DNA of 24,520 nt from Ruminococcus sp. UBA4350 (GCA_002394125.1 DGSY01000067.1:1-24520), one strand, 5' to 3'. Counted from the first letter of the stretch, positions 6,262-14,581 are shown. Numbers and translations: made by a program. Notes: a model not told the origin generated them from the letters alone.

Positions 6262-7251
6262 TTACTCCTTTGGCTTGTGGATATGCTCTCCGGCGAGCGG
6301 ATTGCTGTCGATCGCGTTCTGCCGCTGTTCACTGGAGAGATGGGTATAGATCTCGGTCGTCGCGATGGACTGATGTCCGAGGATATCACGGAGCGTCAGC
6401 GTATCGACATGGCCGTGCTGATACATGAGCGTTGCGGCGGTATGGCGCAGCTTATGCGTGGAAAGTCCTCTGCCGCCGAGACCGGATGCCATGAGCATTT
6501 TCTCGATGATCTGCTGCACCCTTCGCCGGCTGATGCGCCGGTGATTGCGGCTGAGAAAGAGCGCACGCGGTTCCTCCGGCGGATTTTCGCGTGAACTGAT
6601 GTAGTCATGCAGCGCGGAGAGACAGGCATCATTGAGATAGACGATGCGCTCCTTGCTGCCCTTTCCGAGAACGCGGATCTTCCGGTCATAGAAATCGACA
6701 TCGCCGACATTCATGCCGACCAGCTCCGCAAGGCGGAATCCGCAGTTGAGAAAGAGCGTCACGATGCAGTAATCGCGCAGCGTATCGTTTGACGGGATCT
6801 CCTCGGCGCTTTGCAGCATCCGCTGGCTTTCTTCGAGTGTCAGGAAGCGGGGGAGGGCCTTTTTGACGGCGGGCAGCTCGAGATTCTGGCAGGGATCCGC
6901 CCGCAGCATTCCCTTAGTCTTGGTGAGATATTTGAACAGACTGCGCACGGCGCTGAGCCGCCTTGAAACAGAGCGCGGTGTATTGCCGCGGAAATCGCGC
7001 AGATATTTAATATAATCATACAGCACGGAGACGGTCACGGCTTCCATTTCGGAAACGGTGATTTCGGAAATGTCGATCTCGCCGCAGTCGGCTTCCGGAC
7101 GCTTCAGATTTTTGCAGTGCAGCCAGCGCAGAAAGAGACAGATATCGTTATAGTATTCGTTGACGGTGCGCTTTGCCTTGCCGCGGATGACATCGAGATA
7201 GGTCAGATAGTCGCTGAGGAAAAGCGGCATCTGACTGCGGTCTGCTTCCAT
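6262..7251 (-). CDS. Tyrosine recombinase, XerC/XerD-like
   Basis: The 329-aa protein has an N-terminal SAM-like core-binding domain (about 10-115) with VNEYYNDICLFLRWL and a catalytic domain (about 135-310). The expected active-site residues are present: Arg173 in NCGFRLAELVGM, the lysine region LGKGSKER, His266 and Arg269 in STHKLRHTAATLM, His293 in LGHQS, and the nucleophile Tyr302 in TEIYTHLS. Length and motifs fit the chromosome-dimer-resolving Xer group better than long phage integrases, which usually carry an extra arm-binding domain. The neighbours are housekeeping genes, supporting a resident Xer enzyme, although dif cannot be located here. The start at 7251 has AAAGGAGCAGGAG upstream. 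The promoter and a 22-bp palindrome lie just ahead. Confidence 0.9.
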   Translation of the reverse strand: MEADRSQMPLFLSDYLTYLDVIRGKAKRTVNEYYNDICLFLRWLHCKNLKRPEADCGEIDISEITVSEMEAVTVSVLYDYIKYLRDFRGNTPRSVSRRLSAVRSLFKYLTKTKGMLRADPCQNLELPAVKKALPRFLTLEESQRMLQSAEEIPSNDTLRDYCIVTLFLNCGFRLAELVGMNVGDVDFYDRKIRVLGKGSKERIVYLNDACLSALHDYISSRENPPEEPRALFLSRNHRRISRRRVQQIIEKMLMASGLGGRGLSTHKLRHTAATLMYQHGHVDTLTLRDILGHQSIATTEIYTHLSSEQRQNAIDSNPLAGEHIHKPKE

Positions 7252-7268
7252 GCTCCTGCTCCTTTCGC

Positions 7269-7290
7269 GGTATACTGATATCAGTATACC
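7269..7290. promoter_or_regulatory. Perfect 22-bp palindrome in the recombinase leader
   Basis: GGTATACTGAT at 7269-7279 is followed directly by its exact reverse complement at 7280-7290, with no spacer. It lies about 5-27 nt downstream of the predicted recombinase transcription start and about 17 nt before its start codon. A zero-loop palindrome this long is more typical of a dimeric repressor site than of an RNA hairpin. Confidence 0.7.
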
Positions 7291-7301
7291 AAAGTAATAC
7301 T

Positions 7302-7330
7302 ATTATAGCACATAATCCTGAAAAGTGCAA
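7302..7330 (-). promoter_or_regulatory. Sigma-A promoter of the recombinase-ymdB unit
   Basis: On the minus strand TTGCAC (7330-7325) and TATAAT (7307-7302) are spaced by 17 bp. Transcription would begin near 7295, immediately before the palindrome at 7269-7290. Confidence 0.75.
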
Positions 7331-7420
7331 TGGATACCGAAAAATAAAACGGGCCGCTCTGCTGCCGGGTCTCATGGCAAGATGCACAAAAAGAGCAGCG
7401 CGGATTCGGCGCTTTCACAG

Positions 7421-7450
7421 TTGACAAGCCTGTCTGTATTTTAGTATAAT
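7421..7450 (+). promoter_or_regulatory. Sigma-A promoter of the solute-binding lipoprotein
   Basis: TTGACA at 7421-7426 and TATAAT at 7445-7450 match consensus with an 18-bp spacer. The predicted leader to the start codon at 7519 is about 60 nt. Confidence 0.75.
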
Positions 7451-7518
7451 TATATTGTATAGTTCGCATTTTATTGCGAAATCGGAAAACAGAGAATTAC
7501 AGGAAAGAGGTTACCGTT

Positions 7519-8934
7519 ATGAGCAAACTGAAACGCATTCTGGCCGTGATCGCCGCCTTATCCATGACATTTGCCGTGTCCGGCTGCGGCGGCGAAAGCT
7601 CCGAGGGCTGGCTGAAATCCGGCGACGATGTCTCCATTGCGGCGGACGGCGTCGACAAGACCAAGGACAAGGATATCAGCGGGCAGACGATCTACTGGAT
7701 GGCAACGTATGACCTGAACCCGACCGGCACGGCAGACCGCTCCGTCGCGCTCTCGCTTTTCGAGGATGTATACGGCGCGAAGATCGAGTATATCGCAACG
7801 ACCTCCGACAGCAAGTTTGACGATCTTGCAAACCGCATCAACGGCGGCGATCAGGTCGATATGTTCCCCTATGAATGGGATGCGGTGCCGAACGGCGTCA
7901 CAAAGGGAATGTACGATCCGCTCGATGACTACATTGATCTCTCCGATCCGCTCTGGGACGGCGTCCGCGATTATGCGGAAATGTTCAAATACAACGGACA
8001 CTATTATGTTGTGCCGTTTGCGCTCTCCGATCCGCTGGCGGTCACATACAGCCGCTCGCTGATGGAGGAGGAGGGACTGAAGGATCCCTATGAGCTGTAT
8101 CAGAAAGGCGAGTGGAACTGGAATACCTTCATGGATATGATGAAGCAGTTCACCTCGAACGGCGACGGCTCCGAGACGCGCTACGGCATCCGCGGCTGGT
8201 TCGGTCAGGCAATTCTCCAGTCCACCGGCGATACCGTTATCAAGTATGACGGCAAGCAGTTCACGAACAATATTATGAGCGCGAACATTGAACGCGCAGA
8301 GCATTTGCAGGAGGAGATCAGCAAGCTCGGCCTTTACGATCCGACATGGTTCTCCTATTTCCCGGAGGACGGCTCCACGCTGTTCTATGCAATGGCACCA
8401 TGGTCGCTCGGCGAATCGAACGCGAAGAATCCCGACGGCGATATCTTCATCGTCCCGTTCCCGAAGGATCCGGAAAGCGATACATATTATCTGAATATGA
8501 ACTACGGTGCAGTGATGCTCGTACACGGCTCGAAAATGGGCGATGCTGTTGCGACCTATATCAAATGCTCGCGCCTTGCGGAGACCGAGGAGCAGTACAA
8601 GAAGGCCGCAAAGGAAAAGGCACTGATCGAAAACAAGAATGCGCAGGGCAAGGTGACATCCGTCATCACCGAGGAGCAGTATGACTTCATGCAGACATGG
8701 TATGACCCGAAGAATATCAAGTGTGTGTTTGATTTCGGCTACGGCATGGGCTCGCTGATGTATAATGAGACATATGCCTACGAGACACGCGGCGTCATGA
8801 ACAACTGCGCGGATGCGATCCTCAATCAGGTGCAGTATGAGGGCACGCCGGATACATGGGCGGAGATCCGTTCGCAGTGGTCGTCGGTCGTGGATTCGGT
8901 CGTCGCGGATTATAACGCGAAGCTGGAGAACTGA
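7519..8934 (+). CDS. Extracellular solute-binding lipoprotein of an ABC importer
   Basis: The 471-aa product starts with a lipoprotein signal (MSKLKR, hydrophobic core, lipobox AVSGC, Cys23). It continues with a family-1 type binding-protein fold: TIYWMATYDLNP at the N-terminal lobe, DDLANRINGGDQVDMFPYEWD, GHYYVVPFALSDPLAVTYSRSL, and WNWNTFMDMMKQFTSNGDG. These are typical of carbohydrate-binding extracellular proteins of ABC importers, anchored on the outer membrane face. The start at 7519 follows AGGAAAGAGG and gives a normal signal peptide; upstream in-frame sequence does not. No permease or ATPase gene is adjacent, so its transporter must be encoded elsewhere. The ligand cannot be inferred. 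Confidence 0.88.
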   Translation: MSKLKRILAVIAALSMTFAVSGCGGESSEGWLKSGDDVSIAADGVDKTKDKDISGQTIYWMATYDLNPTGTADRSVALSLFEDVYGAKIEYIATTSDSKFDDLANRINGGDQVDMFPYEWDAVPNGVTKGMYDPLDDYIDLSDPLWDGVRDYAEMFKYNGHYYVVPFALSDPLAVTYSRSLMEEEGLKDPYELYQKGEWNWNTFMDMMKQFTSNGDGSETRYGIRGWFGQAILQSTGDTVIKYDGKQFTNNIMSANIERAEHLQEEISKLGLYDPTWFSYFPEDGSTLFYAMAPWSLGESNAKNPDGDIFIVPFPKDPESDTYYLNMNYGAVMLVHGSKMGDAVATYIKCSRLAETEEQYKKAAKEKALIENKNAQGKVTSVITEEQYDFMQTWYDPKNIKCVFDFGYGMGSLMYNETYAYETRGVMNNCADAILNQVQYEGTPDTWAEIRSQWSSVVDSVVADYNAKLEN

Positions 8935-9021
8935 TTTGATTTTTCACGCCGAAATCCCTGTACATATTTATCCGGATATTGTGCAAAATATAGAAATGCG
9001 GATCGGAATTTGCAAATTTGC

Positions 9022-9050
9022 TTGCATTTTTCCGCAAAAAGTGGTATGAT
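9022..9050 (+). promoter_or_regulatory. Promoter of the rimP-nusA-infB operon
   Basis: TTGCAT at 9022-9027 and TATGAT at 9045-9050 are spaced by 17 bp. Transcription would begin near 9057, upstream of an intrinsic-terminator hairpin (9079-9105), leaving a leader of about 140 nt before rimP. Confidence 0.65.
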
Positions 9051-9078
9051 ATAGCATAGTGAAACGATGAGATGATAA

Positions 9079-9115
9079 AAAGACCGGAACCCCATTCCGG
9101 TCTTTCTCTTTTGTA
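9079..9115 (+). terminator. Leader terminator / attenuator ahead of rimP
   Basis: AAAGACCGGAA (9079-9089) pairs perfectly with TTCCGGTCTTT (9095-9105) around CCCCA and is followed by an interrupted T tract (CTCTTTTG). It lies 145 nt after the solute-binding protein gene but downstream of a good promoter. It can therefore act as an attenuator of the rimP-nusA operon as well as a backstop for the upstream gene. A second hairpin (GCGGGC at 9148-9153, GCCCGC at 9157-9162) follows in the leader. Confidence 0.75.
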
Positions 9116-9195
9116 TGCACGGCGATGCTGTGCGTGCCGTTTGTACTGCGGGCAAAGCCCGCGCAGAATGCCGCATTAAAAGGGGGGGAAGACCT

Positions 9196-9708
9196 GTGAA
9201 ATTCAAGAAATTCGGAAGCACCGAAGCCCGCATCTACGAGATGGTTCGGCCGATCGCAGAGGAAAACGGGCTGATCGTCTGGGATGTCCGCTTTGAAAAG
9301 GAGGGCGCGATGTGGTATCTGCGCGTGTTCCTTGACCACATGGAGCGGCCGGTCAATATCTCTGACTGCGAGGCCGTCACCAGACCGCTCAATAAGCTGC
9401 TGGATGAGACCGATCCGATCCCGCAGTCCTATACGCTGGAGGTCGGCTCTGCCGGTCTGGAGCGTGAGCTGATCCGCGAGACGCATTTCAGCGCCTGTGA
9501 GGGCAGCAAAGTCCGTGTCCGGATGATCCGTCCGCTGGAGGACGGCACCAAGGATCTGACCGGTACGCTCATCTCCGCCGACAAGGATAACATCACGCTC
9601 GAAACGGCGGAGGGCAGCCGCGAGATCCCGCTTGCGGCAGCAGCTTTTGTCCGGCTCGCCGATCTGGATGAGGACGAGATCCGGAAGGCCGCGGCCGATC
9701 ACGAGTGA
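9196..9708 (+). CDS. rimP: Ribosome maturation factor RimP
   Basis: The 170-aa protein shows the RimP pattern: an N-terminal domain with ARIYEMVRPIAEENGLIVWDVRFEKEG and WYLRVFLD, the invariant-type VGSAGLERELIRETHF, and a C-terminal SH3-like domain with GTLISADKDNITLE. RimP binds the nascent 30S subunit and assists assembly around S12. It is the usual first gene of the nusA-infB operon, as here. The start is GTG at 9196, chosen because AGGGGGGGA ends 6 nt upstream and translation then begins at the conserved N-terminus; the frame is open upstream without family-like sequence. nusA starts 68 nt after the stop. Confidence 0.93.
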   Translation: MKFKKFGSTEARIYEMVRPIAEENGLIVWDVRFEKEGAMWYLRVFLDHMERPVNISDCEAVTRPLNKLLDETDPIPQSYTLEVGSAGLERELIRETHFSACEGSKVRVRMIRPLEDGTKDLTGTLISADKDNITLETAEGSREIPLAAAAFVRLADLDEDEIRKAAADHE

Positions 9709-9776
9709 ACGGTATTACAATAGTATCAAATATGCAGCATCCGAAAGGCTGCTGACAACAGGGAGGAACCATTGCC

Positions 9777-10964
9777 ATGAACGAAGGCTTTTTTGAGGCG
9801 CTGGCAGCGCTCGGCAGCGAGAACAGTGTGGAACAGGCACTGCTCGTTGAGAAAATTGAGACTGCAATGCTCAAGGCTGCGCAGAAGGCATATCCGTATG
9901 CCGAGGATGACGACATCCGCGTGGAGATCGACCCCGCAGCACACCGCTTCGATATCTTCATGAAAAAGAGCGTTGTCGAGGGCGAGCCGAAGACGGATTA
10001 TGAGGTCAGCTACGCGCAGGCGAAGCTCTATGATCCGGACTGCGAGCTGGGCGACCTTGTCGAATGTAAGCTCGATCCCGTCCGCTTCGGCAGAAGCATC
10101 GCACAGTTCGCGAAGCAGAGCATCCGCGGCGACCTGCGTGCGATCAACCGTCAGCAGATGATGGAGAAATTCGAGTCCAAGGAGCGCGAGATTATCACCG
10201 TCAAGGTCACGCAGGTCGATCCGCTCCGCGGCACCGTGACCGTCGAATACGATCACACCGAGCTGTATCTTTCCCGCAATGAGCAGCTTTTCACCGAGAC
10301 GATCGTGGACGGCAAGCCTGTCCGCGTCTATGAGCCGCTCAAGGAAGGACAGCTGATCAAGGTATTCGTCACGACGATCGCAAACCGCGAGAAGAAGCCG
10401 ATCGTCCGCATTTCCCGTGTGGACAGGGGCTTTGTCGAGAAGCTCTTTGAGATGAATATTCCGGAGATTCAGGAGGGCATCGTCACGATCCATGCAGTCT
10501 CCCGCGAGGCCGGATTCCGGTCGAAGATCGCGGTCAGCTCCAATGACCCGAATGTGGATGCCGTCGGCACCTGCATCGGCCCGCACAGCGCCCGCATCAA
10601 TGCGGTCATGAACGAGCTGCACGGTGAGAAGATCGACATTATTCCGTATTCCGAGGATCCGGAGGAATTCATCATCCGCGCACTTGCACCGGCGACCGTG
10701 CTTTCTGCAACGATCGAGGATGACGGCTCGCGGACGGCAAAGGTCATCGTCCCGAATGATCAGCTTTCGCTTGCGATCGGCAACAAGGGACAGAATGCAA
10801 AGCTCGCCGCCAAGCTCACCGGCTACAAGATCGACATCAAGCCGGAATTCCCCGCACCGGAGCCTGACTCCGACCATGTGGATGCGGAGGGATATGAGAT
10901 CCTTGAGGATGCCGCGGAACTGGATTCGCTCGACGGCGGCAGCGATGAGGCCGGCGCAGTATGA
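9777..10964 (+). CDS. nusA: Transcription termination/antitermination factor NusA
   Basis: The 395-aa protein contains the full NusA set. The RNA-polymerase-binding N-terminal domain is at about 1-125, and the S1 domain at about 135-200 (VKVTQVDPLRGTVTVEY). KH1 has VSREAGFRSKIAV and VGTCIGPHSARINAV, and KH2 has PNDQLSLAIGNKGQNAKLAAKL. A short acidic tail of about 40 residues (rich in Asp and Glu) ends the protein. The acidic repeats of proteobacterial NusA are absent, as normal for Firmicutes. NusA stimulates pausing and intrinsic termination, and the attenuator-like hairpin in the operon leader makes autoregulation plausible. GGGAGG lies 10 nt before the ATG. The stop overlaps the rnpM start (ATGA). 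Confidence 0.97.
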   Translation: MNEGFFEALAALGSENSVEQALLVEKIETAMLKAAQKAYPYAEDDDIRVEIDPAAHRFDIFMKKSVVEGEPKTDYEVSYAQAKLYDPDCELGDLVECKLDPVRFGRSIAQFAKQSIRGDLRAINRQQMMEKFESKEREIITVKVTQVDPLRGTVTVEYDHTELYLSRNEQLFTETIVDGKPVRVYEPLKEGQLIKVFVTTIANREKKPIVRISRVDRGFVEKLFEMNIPEIQEGIVTIHAVSREAGFRSKIAVSSNDPNVDAVGTCIGPHSARINAVMNELHGEKIDIIPYSEDPEEFIIRALAPATVLSATIEDDGSRTAKVIVPNDQLSLAIGNKGQNAKLAAKLTGYKIDIKPEFPAPEPDSDHVDAEGYEILEDAAELDSLDGGSDEAGAV

Positions 10965-11251
10965 TGCCGAAAAAGATCCCGATGCGGATGTGCCTCGGCT
11001 GCAATGAGATGAAGCCGAAGCGGGAGCTGATCCGCGTCGTGCATCAGAAGGACGGCACGGTCTGTCTGGATGCGACCGGCAAGCGCGCCGGCAGAGGCGC
11101 GTATATCTGCCCGAAGCCGGAATGTCTGCGGGCAGCGGCGAAATCCAGACGGCTGGAGAAAGCGTTCTCCTGCCGCGTGCCGGAGGAGGTCTATGCCGCA
11201 CTCGAAGCGTCGCTTGCGAATGCGGACGGGGAGGAGACGGATCATGCCTGA
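10961..11251 (+). CDS. rnpM: RNase P modulator RnpM (YlxR family)
   Basis: The 96-aa protein has the YlxR/DUF448 signature: RMCLGCNEMKPKRELIRVV at the N-terminus, GKRAGRGAYICPKPECLRAA in the middle, and a basic helix KSRRLEKAF. YlxR proteins are RNA-binding, and the B. subtilis member has been reported to bind RNase P RNA and reduce its activity, hence the name RnpM. Codons 1 and 2 are both ATG, and either may start. The start overlaps the nusA stop by 4 nt, and the stop overlaps the next start, so translation of the three genes is coupled. Confidence 0.93.
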   Translation: MMPKKIPMRMCLGCNEMKPKRELIRVVHQKDGTVCLDATGKRAGRGAYICPKPECLRAAAKSRRLEKAFSCRVPEEVYAALEASLANADGEETDHA

Positions 11252-11561
11252 TGCCGCTGAGAACCGCCTGACCGCAAGCCTGACGATGTGCAGGAAAGCC
11301 GGAAAGCTGCTCCTCGGCTTTGATGCGGTCAGGGAAGCTGCGGCGCACGGTGATGTGAAGCTCATCCTGCTTGCATCGGATGTGTCCGCAAAGACCGAAA
11401 AGGAAACAAGATTTTTCGCGGGGGAGATTCCGATCCGGAAGATGCCCCTGGATATGGATTCGCTGAAGCTGTACTTCCGGAAACGGACGGCGGTCTTCGG
11501 CATTTGTGAGGACGGATTCGCCGCCAAGCTTGCAGTGCTTGCGGCCGGATCCGATGTGTGA
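11244..11561 (+). CDS. ylxQ: L7Ae-family ribosomal-like protein YlxQ
   Basis: The 105-aa product starts MPDAAENRLTASLTMCRKAG and contains KLLLGFDAVREAA, VKLILLASDVSAKTEKE and AVFGICEDGFAAKLAVLA. This matches the L7Ae/L30e/S12e/Gadd45 fold found as YlxQ in Firmicutes nusA operons. Proteins of this fold bind kink-turn RNAs; the target of YlxQ is not established. The start was chosen because it overlaps the rnpM stop by 8 nt and follows GGGGAGGAG, while upstream in-frame sequence is the shifted reading of rnpM. Confidence 0.9.
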   Translation: MPDAAENRLTASLTMCRKAGKLLLGFDAVREAAAHGDVKLILLASDVSAKTEKETRFFAGEIPIRKMPLDMDSLKLYFRKRTAVFGICEDGFAAKLAVLAAGSDV

Positions 11562-11571
11562 AGTAAACAGC

Positions 11572-11601
11572 GCGTATTCACGCCCTGCGGCGCGGATACG
11601 C
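11572..11601 (+). other. Structured intergenic hairpin before infB
   Basis: GCGTAT (11572-11577) pairs with ATACGC (11596-11601). Inside, CGCC (11581-11584) pairs with GGCG (11589-11592) around a CTGC loop, with a 3x3 internal loop TCA/CGG. No T tract follows, so it is not a terminator. It may stabilise or regulate the ylxQ-infB junction. Confidence 0.5.
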
Positions 11602-11653
11602 TGAAGCCCGCGCTGCGGCTCCGCCGTATGCCAACCGACAGGGGGTAATGCCT

Positions 11654-14581
11654 ATGCCATCAACGAAGGTCAAGCTGAGTGATTTTGCCGCCGATCTCAA
11701 TCTTTCTGCGCAGGAGGTCGCGGATCGGCTGAAGGAACTGGACGATAAGGTCAGAAAGCCGACAGCGGCGCTGACAGATGCGGAAATGAACTATCTGCTC
11801 GAATACTATACACAGCGCAGTCAGGTCTCGGATTTCAATGCATATTTCGCTGACCGTTCGGAAGTGACGCAGCCGCAGCCGGCCGTGAAGAAGCCGACCC
11901 GTGCTGCAAAGCCGAAGAAGAACGAGAAGCCGGAGAAATCCGAAAAGACGGAAAAGCCGGCGGCGAAGAAGCCTGCAAAGTCGGAAAAGAAGACTGCCGA
12001 TGCACCGAAGCCTGCGGCAGAGGTCAAGCCGGCCGCCGAGGTCAAGCCGGCGGAAGATGTTCAGCCGGCAAAGCCTGCAGCAGAAGTGAAGCAGCCGGAA
12101 AAGGCACCGGCAGAAACGCCTGCGGTCAGGGCGGCAGAGCCTGTGAAGGCGGAAGCACCGGCAGAGCAGCCGAAGGCATCGCCCGCAGCGGAGAAGGAGC
12201 CGGAGACTGCTCCTGCACCGGCTGCGCCGCGTGTGCTGACCGCTGCCGAGACAGAGCGCCGCGCAAGAGAGCGCGCAGCACTCTATGAGAAGCAGCAGGC
12301 TGAAAAGGCTGCAAGACGTGAGCAGCAAATGCGCAATCAGCAGCAGAAGCAGGCCGAGGCCGCTGCGAAGCGTGCAGCGGAGCAGAAGGCCGCTGCCGAG
12401 GCTGCTGCAAAGAAGGCTGCTGAGCAGAAGAAGCAGGAGGCAGCCGCAGCTGCCGCAGCTGAGCCGAAAAAGCAGCCGCCGCAGCCGCGCAATCAGCAGA
12501 AAACACCGAAGAAGCCCGCAAAGGCACAGGAGCGCGGCGAGATCGTCAAGATGGAGGGCGGCTTTGCAGCTGCGACGGAAGTGCAGCCGAGCCAGCAGCG
12601 CCATACCGTCGATACCCGCGGCACCTATGTCGATCTCGACAAGTACAACGAGCGCTATGAGCAGATCGCTCCGCAGGGCAGAGGCGGCAAGAATGACAAC
12701 ATGGTCGCCAAAAAGCAGAAGATCAACCAGAAATCCCAGCAGCGCAAGCAGCAGGCAAAGTCCGGTAAATTCCGCGAGACGGAGGCTGAGAAGCTGCGCA
12801 GACTTGAGCTGGAGCGCGCAAGAAAGCAGCAGCTCAAGGTCATGATCCCGGACAGCATTGTTGTCAGTGAGCTGGCGACGCGCCTGAAGGTGCAGGTGCG
12901 CGACGTTATCAAGAAGCTCATGGGACTCGGCGTCATGGCGAATATCAATGAGGAGATCGACTTCGATACCGCAGCACTCGTCGCAGAGGAGCTGGGCGCA
13001 AAGGTCGAGCATGAGGTCATCATGACGATCGAGGAACGCCTGATCGTCGATGAGGAGGATCCGGAGGATTCGCTCAAGGAGCGCTGCCCGGTCGTCGTTG
13101 TCATGGGTCACGTTGACCACGGCAAGACCTCGATCCTCGACCGTATCCGCAATGCAAATGTCACCGCATCCGAGGCGGGCGGTATTACACAGCACATCGG
13201 TGCATATCAGGTCAAGCATAACGGCAAGATGATCACATTCCTCGATACGCCCGGACATGAAGCGTTCACGTCCATGCGTGCAAGAGGTGCGAATATCACC
13301 GATATCGCGATCCTCGTTGTTGCGGCGGATGACGGCATCATGCCGCAGACGATCGAGTCGATCAACCATGCAAAGGCTGCCGGCGTTTCGATCATCGTTG
13401 CGATCAACAAAATGGATAAGGAAGGCGCAAATCCCGAGCGCGTCAAGCAGCAGCTCACCGAATATGAGCTGGTCTGCGAGGAATGGGGCGGCGACACGAT
13501 CTGTGTGCCGGTCTCCGCAAAAACCGGCGAGGGCATCGAGGATCTGCTGGAAAATATCCTGCTCGTTGCGGAAGTCCGCGAGCTGAAGGCAAATCCCGAC
13601 CGTCTTGCAAAGGGTACTGTCATCGAAGCGCGTCTTGACAAGGGACGCGGCCCGATCGCGACCATTCTCGTGCAGAACGGTACGCTCCACACCGGCGATG
13701 TCATCATCGCGGGTACGGCAGTCGGCAAGGTGCGTGTCATGACGAATTACAAGGGCAAGGTCGTCAAAGAGGCAGGCCCGTCTGTGCCGGTCGAGATCAC
13801 CGGTCTGGCAGAGGTGCCGAGCGCGGGCGATGTGTTCAATGCCGTTGAGGATGAGCGTCTCGCAAGAGAGCTGGTCGATCAGAGAAAGCATGAGCAGAAG
13901 GAGGAGCAGTTCAAGAGCTACCGCAAGGTCACGCTCGACAATCTGTTCTCGCAGATCGCCGAGGGCGAGATGAAGGAGCTGCCGCTGATCGTCAAGGCCG
14001 ATGTGCAGGGCTCCGTCGAAGCGGTCACGCAGTCGCTCGAAAAGCTCACGAACGAGGAAGTCCGCGTCAAGGTCATTCACGGCGCGGTCGGTGCGGTCTC
14101 CGAGAGCGACGTCATGCTTGCGGCTGCATCGAATGCGATCATCGTTGGCTTCAATGTCCGTCCGATGCCGGGTGCTGCGGATGCGGCTGCCAGAGACGGC
14201 GTGGATATCCGCCTGTACCGCATCATCTACGATGCGATCGAGGAGATCTCCACGGCTATGAAGGGTATGCTCGCGCCGAAGTTCCGCGAGGTGCAGATGG
14301 CACGCATCGAGGTGCGTCAGGTCTATCATATCTCCAGCGTCGGCACGGTCGCCGGCTGCTATGTCACCGAGGGCAAGGTCACGAGACAGTGCCAGATCCG
14401 CGTTGTGCGTGACGGCATCGTTGTCGCGGAGGATCAGATCGACTCGCTCCGCCGCTTCAAGGACGATGTCAAGGAGGTCGCGACCGGCTATGAGTGCGGC
14501 ATTTCGCTCGAACGCTTCTCCGATATCAAGGAGGGCGATGTGCTTGAAGCATTCATCATCGAGGAATACCGCGAGGAATAA
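11654..14581 (+). CDS. infB: Translation initiation factor IF-2
   Basis: The 975-aa GTPase starts with a small IF2 N-domain (KVKLSDFAADLNLSAQEVADRLKEL). A linker of about 330 residues rich in Ala, Lys, Glu and Pro follows, then a second N-terminal module (about 395-455, SIVVSELATRLKVQVRDVIKKL). The G domain has GHVDHGKTS starting at residue 485, DTPGHEAF at 531 and NKMD at 585; the beta-barrel and C-terminal fMet-tRNA-binding domains end at IKEGDVLEAFIIEEYREE. IF-2 brings initiator tRNA to the 30S subunit and promotes subunit joining. Two ATGs are possible (11648, 11654); the second is preferred because the GGGGG ribosome binding site ends 8 nt before it. The linker is low-complexity and shows long spurious open frames on both strands. 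Confidence 0.97.
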   Translation: MPSTKVKLSDFAADLNLSAQEVADRLKELDDKVRKPTAALTDAEMNYLLEYYTQRSQVSDFNAYFADRSEVTQPQPAVKKPTRAAKPKKNEKPEKSEKTEKPAAKKPAKSEKKTADAPKPAAEVKPAAEVKPAEDVQPAKPAAEVKQPEKAPAETPAVRAAEPVKAEAPAEQPKASPAAEKEPETAPAPAAPRVLTAAETERRARERAALYEKQQAEKAARREQQMRNQQQKQAEAAAKRAAEQKAAAEAAAKKAAEQKKQEAAAAAAAEPKKQPPQPRNQQKTPKKPAKAQERGEIVKMEGGFAAATEVQPSQQRHTVDTRGTYVDLDKYNERYEQIAPQGRGGKNDNMVAKKQKINQKSQQRKQQAKSGKFRETEAEKLRRLELERARKQQLKVMIPDSIVVSELATRLKVQVRDVIKKLMGLGVMANINEEIDFDTAALVAEELGAKVEHEVIMTIEERLIVDEEDPEDSLKERCPVVVVMGHVDHGKTSILDRIRNANVTASEAGGITQHIGAYQVKHNGKMITFLDTPGHEAFTSMRARGANITDIAILVVAADDGIMPQTIESINHAKAAGVSIIVAINKMDKEGANPERVKQQLTEYELVCEEWGGDTICVPVSAKTGEGIEDLLENILLVAEVRELKANPDRLAKGTVIEARLDKGRGPIATILVQNGTLHTGDVIIAGTAVGKVRVMTNYKGKVVKEAGPSVPVEITGLAEVPSAGDVFNAVEDERLARELVDQRKHEQKEEQFKSYRKVTLDNLFSQIAEGEMKELPLIVKADVQGSVEAVTQSLEKLTNEEVRVKVIHGAVGAVSESDVMLAAASNAIIVGFNVRPMPGAADAAARDGVDIRLYRIIYDAIEEISTAMKGMLAPKFREVQMARIEVRQVYHISSVGTVAGCYVTEGKVTRQCQIRVVRDGIVVAEDQIDSLRRFKDDVKEVATGYECGISLERFSDIKEGDVLEAFIIEEYREE

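Noticed and set aside
4992..6594. Plus-strand open frames opposite ymdB and the recombinase
   Set aside because: They mirror the minus-strand genes, which contain complete active-site motifs; the plus-strand products are low-complexity.
9726..11348. 540-codon open frame antisense to nusA and rnpM
   Set aside because: A codon-bias shadow; nusA and rnpM are certain on the other strand.
12000..12480. Repetitive purine-rich stretch resembling a tandem repeat array
   Set aside because: It is the Ala/Lys/Glu/Pro-coding linker of infB, normal for the family, and not a CRISPR or satellite array; no regular spacer-repeat structure is present.
11660..14329. 889-codon open frame antisense to infB
   Set aside because: It is Leu/Arg/Asp-rich without motifs and arises from the codon bias of infB, which has all expected IF-2 domains.
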